A stretch of DNA of 64,000 bases from Cellvibrio sp. KY-YJ-3 (GTDB lineage Bacteria > Pseudomonadota > Gammaproteobacteria > Pseudomonadales > Cellvibrionaceae). The stretch is from positions 372,001-436,000 of the forward strand of contig NZ_CP031727.1 of assembly GCF_008806955.1 (NCBI RefSeq). The letters run 5' to 3'. This document shows positions 41,756 to 51,056 of the stretch, piece after piece. Numbering within the stretch: position 1 is the stretch's first letter; each line of letters starts with the position of its first letter. The position numbers and the translations under genes are program-made. A model generated the notes under the pieces. It was not told the DNA's origin. It was given only the letters and a program-made list of their open reading frames with translations, and made no database searches.

Positions 41756-41790
41756 ACTGCAATCCTGTCATGTGGTTGGTGGCTTTTGAT

Positions 41791-42477
41791 TTAAGGTTTA
41801 CTGATACAAATAAAACGCTGATAAATTTCACTTAGGTTTTCCAGTACGGTATTTTTTAATTGCAACTCCGTCACTTCCAATTGCTCACGCAACAAGCTTT
41901 CGGAATATTCCCGGGCAAATTGATTGGCCAGTGGTGCATAACTTAGATGCCAGGGCTCGGGGGCTATGCCGCCGCAATCCTGCGCGTAAGGGCGAAAAAA
42001 ATCACCGGTAGAAGTACACAACTCCTCGCTCAACCAGCAATGAAATTTTGCAAAAGGGCCATCACCTTCCGTCTCTGCCACCGTGAGCTGCAATTGATAA
42101 TCAGGCGCAATGCGCGATGCATCATACACATCAATATCGGTGCCCCAGTGATGACGCGACGCGCCGGGCAATGCCGACCAGCGCAGAATCGCCAGGACAA
42201 TATCCCGCTCGCTCATGAGGCTTAAATCCAGCGGTGCTCCGGCGCTATCCAGCACCGGGCGCAACCCCAATGCCTTGTTATTCCAGATCATCCGCTGGCG
42301 CTCAAAACTGCGATAACTGCTGGCAATTCGCAAATCAAAACCGGCGGCTGCCGCACGTGTTTGCAAACCTAGCAACGGGGTTTCCAACGCGCGATGCACA
42401 CGGCATTGCAGCGCAGGTAATTCAATTAACTCGCGCTCATCCAGCCCGAGTAATAATTGTTTCATCCAATTGTGCAT
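41791..42477 (-). CDS. D-alanyl-D-alanine carboxypeptidase, VanY/M15B family
   Basis: 228 residues. Zinc-site motifs S-R-H-H-W-G-T-D-I-D and E-P-W-H-L-S-Y and the S-S-Y-R-S-F-E-R-Q block are those of M15 peptidases that trim D-Ala from peptidoglycan stems or free peptides. No clear signal peptide is visible (MHNWMKQLLLGLDE), which is unusual and suggests export by another route or a cytoplasmic recycling role. Confidence 0.88.
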   Translation of the reverse strand: MHNWMKQLLLGLDERELIELPALQCRVHRALETPLLGLQTRAAAAGFDLRIASSYRSFERQRMIWNNKALGLRPVLDSAGAPLDLSLMSERDIVLAILRWSALPGASRHHWGTDIDVYDASRIAPDYQLQLTVAETEGDGPFAKFHCWLSEELCTSTGDFFRPYAQDCGGIAPEPWHLSYAPLANQFAREYSESLLREQLEVTELQLKNTVLENLSEIYQRFICISKP

Positions 42478-42602
42478 AGCTATTAATTATCCAAATTTTT
42501 CCACGCTCATGATCACCGACACTAAGCGCGGTAGCGCACAAACTTCGCGCTGGCACTCAATATTGCGTAGCTAATTTTTTGACCGAAGCCCCATAAAAAG
42601 AA

Positions 42603-42630
42603 TTGCACCACTAAATCAAGCCTGTAAGAT
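42603..42630 (+). promoter_or_regulatory. Sigma-70 promoter for the TfoX-C gene
   Basis: TTGCAC (42603-42608), 16-bp spacer, TAAGAT (42625-42630), about 65 bp before the ATG at 42696. Confidence 0.5.
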
Positions 42631-42695
42631 AAGGCCCGCAGTAAACGGAAAATTTGAACACAACATCCGACAACAATAATGGAGAGTCGCACTGT

Positions 42696-42983
42696 ATGAC
42701 AGCCTGTCAAAGTGAGTTATTACAGTTAAAGAATCTGGGCGTAGCATCGGTCAATATCCTCCGCGCAATAGGGATTAATACCCACGCGGATCTCAAGCGT
42801 CTGGGGGCAGTAGAAACTTATCGCCGCATTCGCGCCCGCAATATTAATGTATCCAAAGTCATGCTCTACGCCCTTGAGGGTGCACTGATGGATATTCACT
42901 GGAACGACATTCCCCCTGACCTTAAAGCCCGCTTGGTGCAAGAAGCCGAACAACCCGACGAGCTAACTCACGCCACCGCATAA
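42696..42983 (+). CDS. TfoX/Sxy C-terminal domain protein
   Basis: 95 residues that make up only the TfoX C-terminal domain: LKNLGVASVNILRAIGINTHADLKRLGAVETYRRIR ... MLYALEGALMDIHWNDIP. This helix-hairpin-helix-like module is fused to an N-terminal domain in full Sxy competence regulators; the stand-alone form is common in proteobacteria and its role is not settled. Start at ATG 42696 with GGAG 11 bases upstream; a TTG at 42654 is possible. A terminator follows directly. Confidence 0.9.
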   Translation: MTACQSELLQLKNLGVASVNILRAIGINTHADLKRLGAVETYRRIRARNINVSKVMLYALEGALMDIHWNDIPPDLKARLVQEAEQPDELTHATA

Positions 42984-42986
42984 ATA

Positions 42987-43016
42987 AAAACCACATCTGT
43001 GCGCAGATGTGGTTTT
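42987..43016 (+). terminator. Rho-independent terminator
   Basis: A 13-bp perfect stem AAAACCACATCTG / CAGATGTGGTTTT with a TGCG tetraloop, right after the TfoX-C stop codon. Confidence 0.92.
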
Positions 43017-43090
43017 ACACGCAGTTTTTTCTCCGTCACAGGCTACACTAAAACTTTGCCTAATTTAGTGTTTTTGTCGCCGGGGATTCT

Positions 43091-43885
43091 ATGTACCTTT
43101 CAACCAAACAATCCGAATTAATGTCCGAGCTGGCCGCCAAACTGGGTGCGCTGACTGAACTCATCTGCATACCAGTAACACCGGCTGAGGAGCCTTTTCG
43201 GGTCGCCGCGAGCGATGACATTTTTGCCGATATCGCCCCCACCCGCCTGTTGCGCCTCATGGAAGGTCAGGTCGATTATTACCTGCAGGGCAAGCTGGTC
43301 ATGCATTTTGAGGCGGGCGACCTGCTCGGATTACCGCGCTCACTGAACTTGCCGCAAGGCCAATTCAGCTGCAGCAGTCCGGTGGAACTAGTGGCCTACG
43401 AACGCGACGCGCTGGTCGAGCAGGCCAACAGCGACCTGAAATACCAGCGCAATTGGACTTACTTTTTGGTCTGCTCCATCAGCTACTTTGAGCAGGCACT
43501 CACCCAGGAACTACGCGGTGAATTCCAACCTGCCGCTGGTTTTTTACACTTCCGCAGCGGTGAAACCATTATCCAGCAAGGCGATACCGCAGATCAGGTA
43601 TATACCCTGCTGGAGGGTTCCGCCAAGGCGGTATGCGATGGTGTCACTGTGGGGCAGATCCACCCGAACGAAATTTTTGGCGCCCTCGCCGTATTCACTC
43701 GCCAACCACGGATGGCTTCGGTGGTGGCGACCAGTGATTGCACTGTACTGGCGGTACGCAAAGAGGAGTTTATCGCCTTGATTGAGCATCAACCCCAGAT
43801 TTGCCTGGGGCTTATCGAGGAAATGGCCGCCAAAATTAACCAGCTAAATAGCCAGTTGCTGCAACTCAAAAGCCCGGAACTTTAA
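43091..43885 (+). CDS. Cyclic-nucleotide-binding domain protein without DNA-binding domain
   Basis: 264 residues. The C-terminal half is a clear CRP-like cNMP domain (GETIIQQGDTADQVYTLLEGSAKAV...IHPNEIFGALAVFTRQPRMASVVATSDCTVLAV). The N-terminal half (LLRLMEGQVDYYLQGKLVMHFEAGDLLGLPRSL) looks like a second, worn cNMP-like beta roll. No helix-turn-helix follows, so the protein is a sensor or adaptor rather than a transcription factor. Ligand unknown; the usual phosphate-binding R is present (PRMASV). Confidence 0.82.
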   Translation: MYLSTKQSELMSELAAKLGALTELICIPVTPAEEPFRVAASDDIFADIAPTRLLRLMEGQVDYYLQGKLVMHFEAGDLLGLPRSLNLPQGQFSCSSPVELVAYERDALVEQANSDLKYQRNWTYFLVCSISYFEQALTQELRGEFQPAAGFLHFRSGETIIQQGDTADQVYTLLEGSAKAVCDGVTVGQIHPNEIFGALAVFTRQPRMASVVATSDCTVLAVRKEEFIALIEHQPQICLGLIEEMAAKINQLNSQLLQLKSPEL

Positions 43886-43924
43886 AACACAACCTCACAA
43901 ACAAGAATTATTCTCAAAAAAGAC

Positions 43925-43957
43925 TTGACCGAATAAATGAGAACGATTATCGTTAAT
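43925..43957 (+). promoter_or_regulatory. Promoter overlapped by a Fur box
   Basis: TTGACC (43925-43930), 17-bp spacer, TATCGT (43948-43953). The 19 bp at 43939-43957 match 13 of 19 positions of the Fur consensus, around a perfect AACGAT-T-ATCGTT palindrome. A second, weaker AGAAT-T-ATTCT palindrome lies at 43904-43914. Iron repression of the downstream transcript is predicted. Confidence 0.6.
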
Positions 43958-43958
43958 T

Positions 43959-44126
43959 CGTTGCTGCGGATTTCTCCCCACAGCAGCTGAGCGGAATTGA
44001 TGATCGCCCTGCAAGTCGATTGTTAAAACGGCTCACCCCTTGGGACTTTCTCTGCGAGCATTTCTGCACAAGTCTCTTGGCTAACACGGTTGCTTGGGCC
44101 GCCCCTGTGGCGGCCATTTTTCTTTT
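43959..44126 (+). ncRNA. Candidate Fur-repressed small RNA (RyhB/PrrF-like by layout)
   Basis: From the predicted start near 43959 to the terminator at 44097-44126 there is a segment of about 168 nt with no open frame with a ribosome site on the plus strand. Promoter, Fur box and intrinsic terminator are in the order seen for PrrF/RyhB iron-sparing sRNAs. No sequence homology to these is claimed; the similarity is in layout. A leader of htpX is the alternative, but the strong terminator 118 bp before htpX argues against it. Confidence 0.5.
44097..44126 (+). terminator. Strong rho-independent terminator of the candidate sRNA
   Basis: A 7-bp GC stem GGCCGCC / GGCGGCC with loop CCTGT, followed by ATTTTTCTTTT. 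No annotated gene ends just before it on the plus strand (the cNMP gene ends about 210 bp upstream). Confidence 0.85.
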
Positions 44127-44243
44127 GCCGTGATTTTTTGCGATTCTTAACCTGCCGCGATTGAAATAATCCCTCCCTGCACACATATACTCCCCCGACG
44201 CTGCGTATAAACCAGCGCATCAACTTCTATGGGAGATCCTATC

Positions 44244-45119
44244 GTGTTACGTATTGGCTTGTTTCTGTTAACGAACATCGCGGTTCTGGTTGTTGCCGGC
44301 ATTGTGCTCAGCCTTTTGGGTGTAGGCAGCTATCGCACAGCAGGTGGACTGGATTTGCAGAACCTGCTGGTATTCTGTGCGGTCTTTGGTTTTGTCGGCT
44401 CCTTTATCTCGCTGTTCATTTCCAAGTGGATGGCAAAAAAGACCATGGGCGTGCAATTGATTGACCAACCCCGCAATGCCGATGAGCAATGGCTGGTTGA
44501 TACCGTGGTAGAGCTGTCGCAAAAAGCGGGCATTAAAACCCCGGAAATCGGTGTATTCCCCGCACAGGAATCCAATGCCTTTGCCACCGGTTGGAACCGC
44601 AACGCGGCACTGGTGGCGGTGAGCCTTGGCCTGCTGCAACGCTTTGAGCGCGACGAAGTGAAAGCGGTGTTAGCGCACGAAATCGGTCACGTTGCCAATG
44701 GCGATATGATTACTCTCAGCCTAATCCAGGGTGTGGTGAACACCTTTGTGATGTTCTTTGCGCGCATCATTGGCGACTTTGTCGACCGTGTATTGCTCAA
44801 GAATGAAAGCGGCCGTGGCTTTGGTTTTATGATCGCCACCTTTGTCGCTGAAATCGTACTGGGTGTTTTAGCCTCGATGATTGTGGCGGCCTTCTCCCGC
44901 TACCGTGAATTCCGTGCCGACCACGCCGGTGCTACCTTAGCGGATCGCGGTGCCATGATTCGCGCCTTACAACGCTTGCAAGCTGAAAGCGGCGCCGGTG
45001 CAGAAAGCCAAATGCCAAGCAGCATGCGCGCCTTTGGTATCAGCGGTGGTATGCGCAGCCTATTTGCCAGCCACCCACCGCTGGAAGCGCGTATCCAAGC
45101 CCTGCGCGACGCCGCCTAA
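44244..45119 (+). CDS. htpX: Membrane zinc metalloprotease HtpX (GTG start)
   Basis: 291 residues from GTG 44244, preceded by GGGAG; the ATG at 44229 lacks an RBS and adds residues not seen in the family. Two N-terminal membrane spans, zinc motif H-E-I-G-H at about 145-149, two more hydrophobic segments, and a third ligand Glu in [12 protein letters not shown]. HtpX degrades damaged inner-membrane proteins together with FtsH. A DegP-like protease gene follows by 16 bp, a membrane quality-control pair. Confidence 0.95.
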   Translation: MLRIGLFLLTNIAVLVVAGIVLSLLGVGSYRTAGGLDLQNLLVFCAVFGFVGSFISLFISKWMAKKTMGVQLIDQPRNADEQWLVDTVVELSQKAGIKTPEIGVFPAQESNAFATGWNRNAALVAVSLGLLQRFERDEVKAVLAHEIGHVANGDMITLSLIQGVVNTFVMFFARIIGDFVDRVLLKNESGRGFGFMIATFVAEIVLGVLASMIVAAFSRYREFRADHAGATLADRGAMIRALQRLQAESGAGAESQMPSSMRAFGISGGMRSLFASHPPLEARIQALRDAA

Positions 45120-45135
45120 GTACGAGGATCGCCGC

Positions 45136-46179
45136 ATGACACTCTGGCGCTGGCTGCTTGTTACCTTAATGAGTGGCGCCAGCGCCTTGAGCGCTGTCGC
45201 CAATGCTTTTTCCACCGATGATGAGCGCAATAGCATGGAGGTGTTTGACGCCGCTCGCCCGAGCGTCGTTTTTGTCACCAATCAACAGCTGGCGCGCAAC
45301 CCCTACTCGTTTGATCTCGTCACGGTGCCACGCGGTTCCGGCACCGGTTTTGTGTGGGATGAACGCGGTTACATAGTCACCAACTACCACGTGGTAGAGG
45401 GCGCCCGTCAAATCACCATCACCCTGCAAGATCAATCCAACTGGCCCGCCGAAGTGGTGGGTTTAGCACCGGAGCGGGATTTAGCCGTACTGCGGATTAA
45501 AGCGCCCGCCGACCAATTAACCGCTTTGCCACTGGGTGACTCAGCCGACCTGCGTGTTGGCCGCAAGGTGTTAGCCATTGGCAACCCTTTTGGGTTGGAT
45601 GCCACCCTGACAACGGGTGTGGTAAGCGCCTTGGGGCGTGAAATTGAATCGCCCAACCAACGCAAAATTACCAATGTGATCCAGACAGACGCCGCCATCA
45701 ACCCCGGCAACTCGGGCGGGCCGCTACTCAACTCCGAGGGCAAGCTGATTGGTGTGAATACCATGATCTATAGCCCCAGCGGTGCGAGCGCTGGCATCGG
45801 CTTTGCGATTCCAGTGAATACCGTAAAAGAAGTGGTGCCGGAGCTGATTAAACATGGCCGCATCGTGCGCCCCGTATTGGGCGTAGCGGTGGCACCCGAT
45901 CACTGGGCGCAACAAATTGGTATTCAGGGCGTGCCCATTTTACGGGTAGAACCCAACTCCGCCGCCGCGCAAGCCGGTCTGCAAGGCGCCAAACGCAATA
46001 GTTGGGGGCAAATCAGTTTGGGCGATGTGATTGTGGCGATTGAGGACTATCCGGTCACCAACGACGATCAACTACTCAGCGCTCTGGAGCATTACAAACC
46101 CGGTGATAAGGTTAATGTCAGTGTGGTACGCGATGGCAAACTACTCACCCGCAAATTGCGCCTGACTAGCCCTGACTAG
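45136..46179 (+). CDS. DegP/HtrA-like S1C serine protease with one PDZ domain
   Basis: 347 residues from the ATG at 45136 (AGGA upstream). Signal peptide (LLVTLMSGASALSAVANA), trypsin-like domain with triad H85 (NYHVVEG), D115 (RDLAVLR) and S193 (GNSGGPL), one PDZ domain from about residue 245 (PVLGVAVAPDHWAQQIG...). A single PDZ makes it closer to DegS-type or short HtrA. Periplasmic, cleaving misfolded proteins. Immediately downstream of htpX. Confidence 0.92.
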   Translation: MTLWRWLLVTLMSGASALSAVANAFSTDDERNSMEVFDAARPSVVFVTNQQLARNPYSFDLVTVPRGSGTGFVWDERGYIVTNYHVVEGARQITITLQDQSNWPAEVVGLAPERDLAVLRIKAPADQLTALPLGDSADLRVGRKVLAIGNPFGLDATLTTGVVSALGREIESPNQRKITNVIQTDAAINPGNSGGPLLNSEGKLIGVNTMIYSPSGASAGIGFAIPVNTVKEVVPELIKHGRIVRPVLGVAVAPDHWAQQIGIQGVPILRVEPNSAAAQAGLQGAKRNSWGQISLGDVIVAIEDYPVTNDDQLLSALEHYKPGDKVNVSVVRDGKLLTRKLRLTSPD

Positions 46180-46200
46180 CACCAACCTGAGTTGATATCT

Positions 46201-46530
46201 GTGACTGCATTGATCCCCCTGTGCACGCTTGACGAAATACCCGAGGGCAGTAGCAGAGGGTTTGTACAGGGCGATCTCAAACTGCTGGTGGTCAAGCAGC
46301 AGGACAAGATAGTTGTCTTTCGCAATGCCTGCCCCCATTTGGGTATACCGCTGGAATGGGTAGAACACCAGTTTCTGGATAGCAGCGGCACCATGATCCA
46401 ATGCGCCAACCACGGCGCACTGTTTGTGATCGACTCAGGTAAATGTGTGGCTGGGCCCTGCGCTGGCCGCAAGCTTGAGGCGATTCCTTTTCGCATCGAC
46501 GACAACCAGCTGTCGATTATTCGCTCGTAA
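46201..46530 (+). CDS. Rieske 2Fe-2S domain protein
   Basis: 109 residues (GTG 46201; a TTG three codons earlier is possible). Rieske ligands C-P-H-L-G-I and C-A-N-H-G-A are present with a spacer of normal length. Stand-alone Rieske ferredoxins donate electrons to oxygenases or act in other redox chains; no oxygenase is adjacent. It starts 21 bp after the protease gene. Confidence 0.88.
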   Translation: MTALIPLCTLDEIPEGSSRGFVQGDLKLLVVKQQDKIVVFRNACPHLGIPLEWVEHQFLDSSGTMIQCANHGALFVIDSGKCVAGPCAGRKLEAIPFRIDDNQLSIIRS

Positions 46531-46626
46531 ATTTGGGTAAACCCCATCGTGTTAATGCAGTGCAACAGCTAAAGTGATAGCCAATTTGTAATACAATATT
46601 AATTATCTTTTACCGGATTATATGCC

Positions 46627-47781
46627 ATGCAAAATTTTACTTTTTCCAACCCCACCAAAATTGTTTTTGGTGAAGGCCAAATCAAAGAAATTGCCAACCT
46701 GATTCCCGCCAATGCCCGCATTCTGGTGACCTATGGCGGCGGCTCCATCAAAAAGAACGGTGTTTATGATCAAGTTGTTAAAGCACTGGAAGGCAAAACC
46801 TGGTTTGAGTTCAGTGGTATCGAACCCAACCCACATTATGAAACCCTGATGCAAGCGGTTGAACTGGTCAAAAAAGAGCAGATCGATTTCCTCTTGCCCG
46901 TTGGTGGTGGCAGCGTGATCGACGGCACCAAACTGATTGCAGCGGCGGTGAATTTTGACGGTGAACCCTGGGATATTCTGGCAAAACATGCGCCGTTTAA
47001 TAGCGCCCTGCCTATTGGCTGCATCTTGACACTGCCTGCAACTGGTACCGAAAGCAATGGCAATTCGGTGATCACCAAAGCAGCCACCCACGAGAAACTG
47101 GCGTTCGGCAGCCCGCTGGTGTATCCACAATTTGCGATTCTCGACCCCACCACCACTTACAGCCTGCCACCGCGCCAGATTGCCAACGGTGCAGTGGATG
47201 CCTTTGTGCACATTATGGAGCAGTACCTGACTTACCCGGTAGACGCCAAGGTGCAAGATCGTTTTGCTGAAGGCCTATTGATGACCTTGATCGAAGAAGG
47301 TCCGCGCTCGCTGAAAGAGCCAACCAACTACGCCGTGCGCGCCAATGTAATGTGGGCGGCGACTATGGCGCTCAACGGTTTGATCGGTGTGGGTGTACCG
47401 CAAGACTGGGCGACCCATATGATCGGGCACGAACTGACGGCGATGCATGGCTTGGATCACGCCCAAACCCTGGCGGTTGTTTTACCGGCAGTGATGCAAC
47501 ATCAGCGCGCGAAAAAACACGCCAAGCTGGTGCAATATGGTCGCCGCGTATGGAATCTGAATCACAGCGATGAAGAGGCTTTGATCGATGCCGCCATCGC
47601 CGCCACTCGCGGTTTCTTTGAGCAGATGGGCACCCCTACCACCTTGAGTGGTTACGGTGTCGGCCGCGACTCCATCCCCAAGTTGGTCGATATGCTGGTC
47701 AAACACGAGCTGCTGGCACTGGGTGAGCACGGCGCCATCACCCCGGAAGCCTCCCGTGAAATTCTGGAGCTGGCGGCTTAA
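46627..47781 (+). CDS. yqhD: NADPH-dependent aldehyde reductase YqhD (iron/zinc alcohol dehydrogenase)
   Basis: 384 residues of the group III metal-dependent alcohol dehydrogenase family: FGEGQIKEI, GGGSVIDGTKL, L-P-A-T-G-T-E-S-N-G-N-S-V-I, and the metal ligands D in GAVDAFVHIMEQY and His in MIGHELTAMHGLDHAQTLA. YqhD reduces short-chain and lipid-derived aldehydes such as methylglyoxal and acrolein with NADPH. An AT-rich leader with TTGTA-A-TACAA (46586-46596) precedes it. Confidence 0.93.
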   Translation: MQNFTFSNPTKIVFGEGQIKEIANLIPANARILVTYGGGSIKKNGVYDQVVKALEGKTWFEFSGIEPNPHYETLMQAVELVKKEQIDFLLPVGGGSVIDGTKLIAAAVNFDGEPWDILAKHAPFNSALPIGCILTLPATGTESNGNSVITKAATHEKLAFGSPLVYPQFAILDPTTTYSLPPRQIANGAVDAFVHIMEQYLTYPVDAKVQDRFAEGLLMTLIEEGPRSLKEPTNYAVRANVMWAATMALNGLIGVGVPQDWATHMIGHELTAMHGLDHAQTLAVVLPAVMQHQRAKKHAKLVQYGRRVWNLNHSDEEALIDAAIAATRGFFEQMGTPTTLSGYGVGRDSIPKLVDMLVKHELLALGEHGAITPEASREILELAA

Positions 47782-47814
47782 TCGCCGCGCCCTATAACCC
47801 ATAACCCATAAAAC

Positions 47815-47851
47815 AAAGCCCCCGCCAGTTGTGCTGACGGGGGCTTTTTTT
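47815..47851 (+). terminator. Rho-independent terminator after yqhD
   Basis: Stem AAAGCCCCCGCCAG / CTGACGGGGGCTTT (one mismatch) with a TTGTG loop and a run of seven T. It may also serve the convergent chemoreceptor gene. Confidence 0.9.
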
Positions 47852-47875
47852 ATGCTGCCGAATCGACACCATCGC

Positions 47876-49423
47876 TTAGTGAAATTTGGTCAAGGCTTGT
47901 TGCAGCTCCGCAAATGCACTTTGTAAATGCGCAATCATGTGGCGATTCTGCGCCACAATGCGCGCCGTTTCCTCACTCAAACTATCCAATTGTCCGGTTT
48001 GCTGGGTAATGGACTCGGAAGCCTGGGTCTGCTCTTCAGTGGCGGCCGCGATTTGTTGGCTAATTTTATTGATCTCGGTAACTGCTTTGGCAATACGGCC
48101 AAAGATCTGCTCTACCGCCTCGGAACTGGTGACATTCGCCAGTACGCGCTGTCGACTTTCACTCATCGCCTGCACCGATGCGCTTGAGCCTGACACCAAA
48201 CGACTGACGATCTGTTTGATATTTTCGGTGGAGACCTGGGTGCGTCGCGCCAAGGTGCGCACTTCATCCGCAACTACGGCAAAACCACGGCCCTGCTCTC
48301 CGGCACGAGCCGCCTCAATCGCCGCGTTGAGCGCCAGCAAATTGGTTTGTTCAGCTATGCCCTGTATTTCTGTCAGGGTAGACGTAATGGCAGCACAATC
48401 ACTCGCCAAGGTATCGATAGAGTGGGCGGTATCCCCCAAAATACGCGACAACTCGGCAATCCCCTCGCGCGCGACCTTCACTGCCACTTGCCCCTCGCGC
48501 TGGGCATGAACCGTCTCCTCGGTGAGCACGGCCGCGCGCTGGATCTGCGCGGCAACCTCCACAAACGATTGATGCATATTGTCCATAGCATGGCGAATGA
48601 CTTGCGCGCCACGGCGCGATTGCCCCGCCATATTTACCAGCTCACCGGCATTGGCAGCGAGCACACTCAGGTTTTTATCCGCCTCATCCTGTGCGGACAA
48701 GGCAGAACGAACCGCTTGGGCAATAGACTCCAGCAGCCAATTTAATCGATCCAAAATAGCATTGTTGCGCGCGCGGGAGCGAACCCCCAGATCGATACGG
48801 CTATCATCAACCACCATCGTTTCGGTGACCTCAACCAACTCGTGAGCCACTATTAACAAGCGACTGGCAAGCCGCACCAGAACCACCAGCACCGCGGTTT
48901 CAATCACCACATAAAAGGCGTGCATGGCCACTATCGACCAGGAGTGCATATGATCAGGGAAAAGATAAATCGGGACTCCCGCCTCTTGCAGCAGGTGAAT
49001 AACCACATGCAACACCGCAGCGGCGACAGCAGCCCAGATTAAGGGGCGCCAATCAAGGTAGGTAAAAAGTGCAGCCAGAAATACAAAATAACCAAAATGC
49101 GCCTCAATCATGCCCTTGAGTTGATGCACATGAAGCGAAACAAACAACATATAAACAATGGCAATGACTGCGGGAGTGATCTGTGGATGATTCACCAGTT
49201 TGATGGCAAACCAGTTAATGCCCATAAACAAACCACCGACAACCAACGCCAGCATCCAGGTGCCATGTACCGCGGCATAGAGCAGCGACATAAGCCACGC
49301 CAGCCCCGTTACCCAAAGCATGATGTTATCGATGTGATGACGATAGTTAATCACAAAATCAACCAGACTACTGGTTCGGGAAGAGGATGGATAAGCAGAA
49401 CGAGAGGGGTATGAGGTTTTCAC
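47876..49423 (-). CDS. Methyl-accepting chemotaxis protein with six-span N-terminus
   Basis: 515 residues. The first about 190 residues hold around six transmembrane helices and no periplasmic sensor loop of size, so signals are probably sensed within the membrane. The cytoplasmic part has the signalling tip [22 protein letters not shown] and Q-I-A-A-A-T-E-E-Q methylation helices. Ligand unknown. It lies alone between yqhD and hldE. Confidence 0.92.
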   Translation of the reverse strand: MKTSYPSRSAYPSSSRTSSLVDFVINYRHHIDNIMLWVTGLAWLMSLLYAAVHGTWMLALVVGGLFMGINWFAIKLVNHPQITPAVIAIVYMLFVSLHVHQLKGMIEAHFGYFVFLAALFTYLDWRPLIWAAVAAAVLHVVIHLLQEAGVPIYLFPDHMHSWSIVAMHAFYVVIETAVLVVLVRLASRLLIVAHELVEVTETMVVDDSRIDLGVRSRARNNAILDRLNWLLESIAQAVRSALSAQDEADKNLSVLAANAGELVNMAGQSRRGAQVIRHAMDNMHQSFVEVAAQIQRAAVLTEETVHAQREGQVAVKVAREGIAELSRILGDTAHSIDTLASDCAAITSTLTEIQGIAEQTNLLALNAAIEAARAGEQGRGFAVVADEVRTLARRTQVSTENIKQIVSRLVSGSSASVQAMSESRQRVLANVTSSEAVEQIFGRIAKAVTEINKISQQIAAATEEQTQASESITQQTGQLDSLSEETARIVAQNRHMIAHLQSAFAELQQALTKFH

Positions 49424-49531
49424 AGGAACACCTTGTTGTCGGATAAGACACTATACGAAGTCTAGTCAATATCTGATGACAAGGCGGCACCAAAAATGTG
49501 CAGCCATAGCGGTTATAGCTGCACTGTGAGA

Positions 49532-50956
49532 TTACTGATGCAGAATTTTATTCACAATCGAGGTAGTCGAGCAGTTTTCGACAAAACCCAGCACCCGTAC
49601 CTCGCCGCCGTAAGCTTTGACCAGCGGTGCGCCAACTACCTGATCGGCGCGGTAATCGCCGCCTTTGACCAATACTTCAGGTTTGACGCGGCGCAATAAA
49701 CGTTCGGGGGTATCCTCCTCAAAAGGCACCACCCAATCGACAGCTTCCAGACCTGCCAGCACCGCCATGCGGCGATCAAGCGGGTTGATGGGGCGACCTG
49801 CACCTTTGAGTTTACGGATGGAAGCATCGGAATTCACCGCCACAATCAGGCGATCTCCCTGCTTGCGCGCCTCCTCCAGGTAGCCGACATGGCCGGCGTG
49901 GATAATATCGAAACAGCCGTTGGTGAATACAATGCGCTCGCCAGCGGCGCGGGCATCTTCTATCGCCAACAGCAGCTGCTCTTCGCTTACCACCCCCCTT
50001 TGCGCACCCTGATCCGCAATAATGGCGCGACGCAACTCCGGGCCACTCACAATAGCCGTACCCAATTTGCCCACCACTATACCGGCGGCAATATTCGCCA
50101 GCGCCGTTGCCTCAGGCAGGCGCTGCCCGGATGCAATAGCAGCGGCCAGTGTCGCGATAACGGTATCGCCCGCGCCGGTTACATCAAATACTTCGCGGCC
50201 GCGCGCTGGTAAATGCAGCTCCGCTTGGCCGGGGCGCAACAGGCTGAGACCATGTTCGCCGCGAGTAACCAGCAAGGCCTGCAAGCCAAGGCCAGCCATG
50301 AGGGTTTCGCCGCGGGCGACGATCTCCTCCTCACTCGCACACTCGCCCACAATCGTTTCAAATTCGACAAAATTGGGAGTGATAACGTCAGCGCCCTGAT
50401 AGCGGTTGAAATCATCACCTTTAGGGTCGACCAGAACCGGAATACCCGCCTTGTGCGCGAGGGCGATCAGCGAACTGCAGTCCTGCAAACTGCCTTTGGC
50501 ATAATCGGAGAGCACCAGCACGTCGACATCAGAAATCAAACGCTCAACTTTGGCGACAAAATCGCAACTGTCTTCAGGGCCGTATTTGTCCTCAAAATCC
50601 ATGCGCAACAGCTGTTGGTGATGGCTGATAACACGCAATTTGGTTACTGTGGGTTTGGTGGCAGAGATTTGAAAATCAGCCTGCACCTTGGCCGCCGCGA
50701 GGCTGCGCTGCAGAATCTCGCCCGCTTCGTCATTGCCAATCACTCCCACCAATGACACTTGGCACCCCAGGGCACTCATATTCAATGCCACGTTGGCGGC
50801 GCCACCGGGGCGATCTTCGGTTTGATTGACATTCACGACGGGGACTGGCGCCTCCGGCGAAATGCGAGTACTCATGCCATGCCAATAGCGATCCAGCATC
50901 ACATCGCCCACCACCAATACACGCGCATTTTCAAAATGGGGCATCGTTATATGCAT
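49532..50956 (-). CDS. hldE: Bifunctional heptose-7-P kinase / heptose-1-P adenylyltransferase
   Basis: 474 residues from the ATG at 50956 (AGGA seven bases before; aligns with E. coli HldE). N-terminal ribokinase-type domain: V-V-G-D-V-M-L-D-R-Y, R-I-S-P-E-A-P-V-P-V-V, PGGAANVA, D-V-T-G-A-G-D-T. C-terminal cytidylyltransferase-type domain: N-G-C-F-D-I-I-H-A-G-H. Makes ADP-heptose for the LPS core used by WaaF encoded nearby. Confidence 0.96.
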   Translation of the reverse strand: MHITMPHFENARVLVVGDVMLDRYWHGMSTRISPEAPVPVVNVNQTEDRPGGAANVALNMSALGCQVSLVGVIGNDEAGEILQRSLAAAKVQADFQISATKPTVTKLRVISHHQQLLRMDFEDKYGPEDSCDFVAKVERLISDVDVLVLSDYAKGSLQDCSSLIALAHKAGIPVLVDPKGDDFNRYQGADVITPNFVEFETIVGECASEEEIVARGETLMAGLGLQALLVTRGEHGLSLLRPGQAELHLPARGREVFDVTGAGDTVIATLAAAIASGQRLPEATALANIAAGIVVGKLGTAIVSGPELRRAIIADQGAQRGVVSEEQLLLAIEDARAAGERIVFTNGCFDIIHAGHVGYLEEARKQGDRLIVAVNSDASIRKLKGAGRPINPLDRRMAVLAGLEAVDWVVPFEEDTPERLLRRVKPEVLVKGGDYRADQVVGAPLVKAYGGEVRVLGFVENCSTTSIVNKILHQ

Positions 50957-51056
50957 AGTCATTCCTGCAGAGGTAAGTTCCATTAAAAAACCCATTCCTG
51001 TCATTCACATTAATTTCACACTGATCGCCAGTATCAATCTGTACCGGCGCTAACCA

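Noticed and set aside
42522-42710. Open frame on the minus strand (62 aa) before the TfoX-C gene
   Set aside because: No ribosome site or recognisable composition; it overlaps the promoter and start of the TfoX-C gene on the other strand.
43953-44223. Minus-strand frames of 77 and 66 aa across the candidate sRNA
   Set aside because: Basic, low-plausibility proteins with no RBS; they run through the terminator stem and Fur box, so they are chance frames.
44229-44243. ATG start of htpX at 44229
   Set aside because: No ribosome site before it and it adds five residues not found in HtpX proteins; GTG 44244 behind GGGAG is better.
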